A DNA stretch of 37,474 nt, from contig CAIKWZ010000025.1 in the NCBI GenBank assembly GCA_903831255.1, forward strand, positions 1 to 37,474. The letters are read 5' to 3'. Under the pieces are notes generated by a model. It was not told the DNA's origin. It ran no database searches and was given only the letters and a program-made list of their open reading frames with translations. The position numbers and the translations under genes are program-made. The stretch comes from an uncultured Alphaproteobacteria bacterium. Its GTDB lineage: Bacteria; Pseudomonadota; Alphaproteobacteria; Caulobacterales; Hyphomonadaceae. Shown here piece after piece: positions 33,687-37,474 of this stretch (the first letter of the stretch is position 1; every line of letters starts with the position of its first letter).

Positions 33687-34724
33687 ATGACGAACGCCCC
33701 TTCCTCGCCCCTTCGTCTGATGGGCGCCCCCGGATCGCCCTATACCCGCAAGATGGTTGCGACGCTCCGCTATCGCCGGATCGCCCACGCCATCCTCTGG
33801 GGCGGGTTCCGCAATCCTTATCCGGGATACCCCGAACCCAAGGTCAAACTCCTGCCCACCTTCTATTTCCCCACTCCTGAGGGCGGCCTCGAGGCAGTCA
33901 CCGATTCGACCCCCATCACGCGCAGGCTTGAGAGGGAACACGGAGGCCGGTCCGTCCTGCCCGTCGATCCGGTCCTCAACTTCCTCAATTACCTCATCGA
34001 GGACTATGGCGATGAGTGGATGACCAAGGCGATGTTCCACTATCGCTGGGCGCATAAGGCCGATGCGGAAAACGCCGGCCCCCTCCTGATCTTCTGGTCC
34101 ATGCCGCAGATGGACACAGAGGCGGCGGTCGCCGCCTCGCAGGCCATCTCGAAGCGCCAGATCGACCGGCTCTATGTGGTGGGATCCAACGACATCACAG
34201 GCCCCACGATCGAAGCGAGCTTCGAGCGGTTCGTCACGCTCTTTGATCGCCTGATCGAGACGCAGGGCTATTGCCTCGGCCAGCGGCCATCCTCGGCGGA
34301 TTTTGCGCTCTATGGACAGCTCACCCAGCTGACCCAGGTCGAGCCGACCTCCATGGCGGCGGCGAACGCAATCTCGCGGCGGGTGCGGGCCTGGGTCGAC
34401 CGGGTCGAAGATCTGTCAGGGGTCGAGCCGGAAGACGGTCATTGGCTGTCGCGCGAGGCGGCCCGGGAGGCCCTCGCCCCGCTCCTTGCGGAAATCGGCC
34501 GGGTCTATGTACCCTTCCTTCTCGCCAACGCAGCGGCGGTGAAAGAAGGACGGGAGAGTTTCACGACCGAGATCGACGGACGGCCCTGGTCGCAGCCGAC
34601 CTTCCCCTATCAGGCCAAGTGCCTTTCCTGGATCCGTCAGGAGTTCGCCGCTTTGTCGGACGACGACCGGACGATCGCCGCCGATATCCTCAACCGTTCA
34701 GGATGCCAGGGCCTTCTGGCCTGA
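33687..34724 (+). CDS. Glutathione S-transferase-like protein
   Basis: 345 residues. The N-terminal thioredoxin-like domain is visible (LRLMGAPGSPYTRKMVATLR, then a STPITRRLE segment like the GST SxxI motif). Its usual catalytic Ser/Cys/Tyr position is taken by SPY. The C-terminal helical domain carries CLGQRPSSADFALYGQLTQL, the GST N-capping box region. It conjugates or isomerises small electrophiles with glutathione, or lacks catalysis; this cannot be told. AGGA precedes the ATG. The stop is 28 bp before the sulfatase start, so the pair is probably an operon. Confidence 0.87.
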   Translation: MTNAPSSPLRLMGAPGSPYTRKMVATLRYRRIAHAILWGGFRNPYPGYPEPKVKLLPTFYFPTPEGGLEAVTDSTPITRRLEREHGGRSVLPVDPVLNFLNYLIEDYGDEWMTKAMFHYRWAHKADAENAGPLLIFWSMPQMDTEAAVAASQAISKRQIDRLYVVGSNDITGPTIEASFERFVTLFDRLIETQGYCLGQRPSSADFALYGQLTQLTQVEPTSMAAANAISRRVRAWVDRVEDLSGVEPEDGHWLSREAAREALAPLLAEIGRVYVPFLLANAAAVKEGRESFTTEIDGRPWSQPTFPYQAKCLSWIRQEFAALSDDDRTIAADILNRSGCQGLLA

Positions 34725-34752
34725 TCCCGCCCGTCACAACAGGACCGATTCC

Positions 34753-36417
34753 ATGATCAAAAAGCTCTTGATCGCCCTTTTCGCCCTCCTGATTGTCGGA
34801 GGCGCCGCCGGGTGGGTGTTCCGCAAGGACATCATCCTGTTCGCCGTGACCAGCGTGGGCAAGAACAACGCGATCGCCGAGACGCGTCCGGTTCCATGGA
34901 TGACGGGCCCCACCGCCGCGAACGCCCCTCTTGAGACGCGCCCGCCCAACATCGTGTTCATCATCGCCGACGATATGGGGATCAACGATATCTCGACCTT
35001 CGGCGGCGGGGTTGCGGGCGGACGGGTTCCCACCCCCAATATCGACCGTCTCGCGGCCCAGGGCGCGGTGTTCACGCAGGCTTATGCCGGAACCGCCACC
35101 TGCGCGCCCTCGCGCGCGATGATGATGACGGGTCGCTATCCCACGCGTACGGGATTTGAGTTTACCCCGACGCCTGACGGCATGGGGCGCATCCTCAAGC
35201 TGTTTTCCGACGATATGGACAATGGGTTGCCGCCGCTCGAGTATGACGCGGCGGTCGACGAGGCCAACCCGACCTACAACCAACAGGGCCTGCCGGGATC
35301 AGAGGTCACCGTCGCCGAAATGCTCAAGACGGTCGGCTATCACACCGTCCATATCGGCAAGTGGCATCTCGGCCTTGGCCCGGAATATGGGCCCAATGCG
35401 CAGGGGTTCGATGAAAGCCTGCTCATGGCGAGCGCGCTTCACCTGCCGGCGAATGATCCGAACGTCGTCAACGCCCGTCTGCCGTTCGATCCGATCGACA
35501 TCTTTCTGTGGGCGCGCTTGCAGTTTGCGGCCGCTTACAATGAGGGCGAGTGGTTCAAGCCAGGCGGATACCTTGCCGACTACTGGACGGACGAGGCGAT
35601 CAAAGTGATCCGTGAGAACCGCAACCGTCCCTTCTTCCTCAATGTCGCGCACTGGGGCGTGCACACGCCGCTCCAGGCGACGAAGGAGGATTTTGAGGCG
35701 GTGGGTCCCATGGAGCCGCGACGGCTCCAGGTCTATGCGGCGATGGTCCGCTCGATCGATCGCAGCGTCGGACGGATCATGGAGGCTCTTGAGGCCGAGG
35801 GCCTCGCGGAGAACACGATCATCGTGTTCACCAGCGATAATGGGGGGGCGGGCTATATCGGGCTGCCGGAGGTCAACAAGCCCTATCGCGGCTGGAAGAT
35901 GACCCTGTTTGAAGGCGGGATCAAAGTACCGCTGTTCATCAGCTGGCCTGGACGCATCCAGCCCGGCTCGACCATCCCGGCGCCGGTCGGGCACATCGAC
36001 ATCACCCCGACCCTCGCCGCGGCGGCGGGCGCGAGCCTGCCGCAGGGGGTCGCCATCGACGGGGTCGATCTCCTGCCCCACGCGATGGGCGCGCCAGTGA
36101 CAGCGCCTCCCCACGAGGCGCTGTTCTGGCAGAGCGGCGATTATAAAGCCGTGAGGCAGGGAGACTGGAAACTGCAGGTCTCGGACATGCCGGCGAAGAC
36201 CTGGCTTTATGATCTTGCGAGCGATCCGACCGAAAAGACCAATCTTTCCGCGTCACGGCCCGACAAGGTCGCGGAACTGACAGAGGTCCTCAGGCGCCAC
36301 CATGAAGACGCCGTGCCGTCGCTTTACAAGGCGACAGTCAAGGGGGCGATCGCGGTCGATAAGACTGCGGCCGACGAGGTGGGGCCGGAGGATGAAATGG
36401 TCTACTGGCCGAACTGA
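34753..36417 (+). CDS. Arylsulfatase-type sulfatase (second copy type)
   Basis: 554 residues. The N-terminal hydrophobic segment (residues 4-21, FALLIVGGAAGWVF) is an uncleaved anchor or a signal peptide. Metal Asp pair D73-D74 lies in FIIADDMGIND. The formylglycine motif is C117-A-P-S-R. HIGKWHLGLGP and FTSDNGGAGYIG are further active-site blocks. There is no C-terminal anchor, unlike the sulfatase at 22642; the two share only the family motifs, so they are not recent duplicates. It needs an FGE-type maturase encoded elsewhere. AACAGGACCG precedes the start. It is second in an operon after the GST-like gene. Confidence 0.94.
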   Translation: MIKKLLIALFALLIVGGAAGWVFRKDIILFAVTSVGKNNAIAETRPVPWMTGPTAANAPLETRPPNIVFIIADDMGINDISTFGGGVAGGRVPTPNIDRLAAQGAVFTQAYAGTATCAPSRAMMMTGRYPTRTGFEFTPTPDGMGRILKLFSDDMDNGLPPLEYDAAVDEANPTYNQQGLPGSEVTVAEMLKTVGYHTVHIGKWHLGLGPEYGPNAQGFDESLLMASALHLPANDPNVVNARLPFDPIDIFLWARLQFAAAYNEGEWFKPGGYLADYWTDEAIKVIRENRNRPFFLNVAHWGVHTPLQATKEDFEAVGPMEPRRLQVYAAMVRSIDRSVGRIMEALEAEGLAENTIIVFTSDNGGAGYIGLPEVNKPYRGWKMTLFEGGIKVPLFISWPGRIQPGSTIPAPVGHIDITPTLAAAAGASLPQGVAIDGVDLLPHAMGAPVTAPPHEALFWQSGDYKAVRQGDWKLQVSDMPAKTWLYDLASDPTEKTNLSASRPDKVAELTEVLRRHHEDAVPSLYKATVKGAIAVDKTAADEVGPEDEMVYWPN

Positions 36418-36473
36418 CCCCTCGCGGGCCATGGTTTGGCAAAGGCCCTGACAAGATGCGCTGACAAGGCGTT

Positions 36474-36502
36474 CCTGAAGCCGACCGAAAGGCGGCTTCA
36501 GG
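36474..36502. terminator. Terminator-like hairpin after the second sulfatase
   Basis: CCTGAAGCCG (36474-36483) and CGGCTTCAGG (36493-36502), a perfect 10-bp stem with a 9-base loop, 56 bp past the sulfatase stop. Confidence 0.6.
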
Positions 36503-37246
36503 GGCCTGCGCGCACGGGATCTCGCGGGACGCTCAAGCGCGCCGGACTCTGACACATGACTTTAAAGGAGATGGTGGGCGGCGGGCGGACCACGCGCCGG
36601 CCCTGAGCTGCGGGATAGGCGCTCGCAGCTCCGCGCGAGGACGGGCGCTTGGCGGCCCGGCTAGAGGTCAAGGTGCCGTGCGGCCTCGGCGGAGGACGAC
36701 GCGCGTCGGCGGGAGGGGGGATCAACGCCCCTCGCCTTCATCTGCCCCAGGCACACACAGCAGAGAGTCGATCCGCCTGCTGGTCCTCTGCTGTGTCCAA
36801 ACCTGTCATCCGCGCCTCCCCGGCAGAGGAGGATAGGATCCTGTTTCCCCCTTACTCTACACACCTTCTTCCGATCTCCCCATCTCCCGGAAGACCTCAG
36901 GCCACTGAGATGTGCGGGGCTCTCCCAAAGGGCTGCATTCGCTCAACAGTTAAGGCCATGTTCTTGATTTTTATGATGTTATTACCCCCCCCAGAAACGG
37001 GGAGTGGGCCCAAGCTTTTACCGTCAGCGGGGAAATACAGAGCCCTTCGCCGGCAAGACCTCACGATCGCTGAGGCCGCTTTATCGGGACCCAGGCGAGA
37101 ACCCGGATCGCTGAGGCCGGGGTTAGGCTCGGGTCCGGCGCAGGCCTCCAGGGTCGTGATCAATCGACCCTTGATGTCCGCCCTCTCCTCGCGCACACAC
37201 GCCGTGTAGCCGATCCATCCTGCATCCTTCGGAAGGACCTCTCCCG
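36503..37246. other. Long gene-free region before rfbA with an 11-bp inverted repeat
   Basis: ACACAGCAGAG (36755-36765) and CTCTGCTGTGT (36786-36796) pair perfectly around a 20-base spacer; this could be an operator or a stem. A run of eight C lies near 36987-36994, after AT-rich DNA at about 36950-36986 that may hold a promoter. No gene is supported. Confidence 0.45.
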
Positions 37247-37474
37247 GTGAAAGGCATCATTCTCGCAGGCGGGTCCGGCACGCGGCTCTATCCGCTGACG
37301 CTCGTGCTCAGCAAGCAGCTCCTGCCTGTCTATGACAAGCCGATGATCTACTATCCGCTCTCGACGCTCATGCTCGCGGGGATACGCGAGATTCTCATCA
37401 TCTCAACGCCCCGCGACACCCCACTATTCCAGCAGGCGCTGGGCGATGGCTCCCAGTGGGGCATTTCTCTGTCC
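37247..37474 (+). CDS. rfbA: Glucose-1-phosphate thymidylyltransferase, N-terminal part (cut by window edge)
   Basis: 76 codons visible from a GTG start at 37247 with GGAAGGAC 8 bases upstream. [17 protein letters not shown] is the nucleotidyltransferase P-loop (GxGTR). Then come [20 protein letters not shown] and [16 protein letters not shown], all classic RmlA/RfbA. It makes dTDP-glucose from dTTP and glucose-1-phosphate, the first step to dTDP-rhamnose. The remainder of an rfb operon should follow to the right. Confidence 0.95.
   Translation, partial: MKGIILAGGSGTRLYPLTLVLSKQLLPVYDKPMIYYPLSTLMLAGIREILIISTPRDTPLFQQALGDGSQWGISLS

Overview
The window is GC-rich DNA from an alphaproteobacterium, most likely a marine member of the Caulobacterales/Maricaulales/Parvularculales type. 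The lineage is inferred. It rests on the tRNA-His, which has A73 and a G1:U72 pair (an identity change known from a set of alphaproteobacteria including Caulobacter), on the family mix (SCP2, haloalkane dehalogenase, DUF1330, DUF169, DUF4197, sulfatases, Na+:solute symporter) and on the high GC. No 16S or ribosomal marker is present, so no genus is claimed.

Layout. 1-2.1 kb: a truncated periplasmic substrate-binding protein, divergent from a membrane-tethered winged-helix regulator, then tRNA-His. 2.5-5.5 kb: a 37-bp tandem repeat, a Sel1-repeat secreted protein, a MESH1/SpoT-like HD hydrolase and a LysR regulator. 5.9-9 kb: an XRE/ImmA metallopeptidase overlapping a PIN-domain gene, set between an intact LysR 5' end and a decayed, diverged copy of it, followed by an NAD-dependent epimerase. 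9-13.2 kb: a secreted protein, a TM2 protein, a Na+:solute symporter and a phosphoribosyltransferase. 13.4-15.3 kb: a first hipBA pair and a C-terminal scrap of another HipA-like protein. 15.7-25.4 kb: core-like metabolism, with a SlyB-like protein, DUF1330, haloalkane dehalogenase, SCP2, DUF4197, TetR, thiolase, sulfatase and a crotonase-family enzyme. 25.4-30.5 kb: a second accessory block with an IS66 remnant, a Fic protein, a duplicated 3' end of the crotonase gene, a second hipBA pair with palindromic operators, and a broken HepT (DUF86) gene. 31-37.5 kb: DUF169, a patatin lipoprotein, a GST-like protein, a second sulfatase and the start of rfbA/rmlA.

How the genes fit together. The metabolic genes look like a catabolic and detoxification set for acyl-CoA, sterol-like, sulfated and halogenated substrates. 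Interspersed are four small regulatory or toxin-like modules (XRE-ImmA/PIN, hipBA-1, Fic, hipBA-2) plus two remnants of such modules. The ImmA/PIN and Fic cargoes each lie between an intact neighbouring gene and a partial, decayed duplicate of that same gene. This repeated layout is the most unusual structural feature of the window. It points to cargo acquisition by a duplication or homologous-recombination route, or to clustering of toxin-antitoxin modules at tolerated sites. No complete insertion sequence, CRISPR array or prophage was seen.
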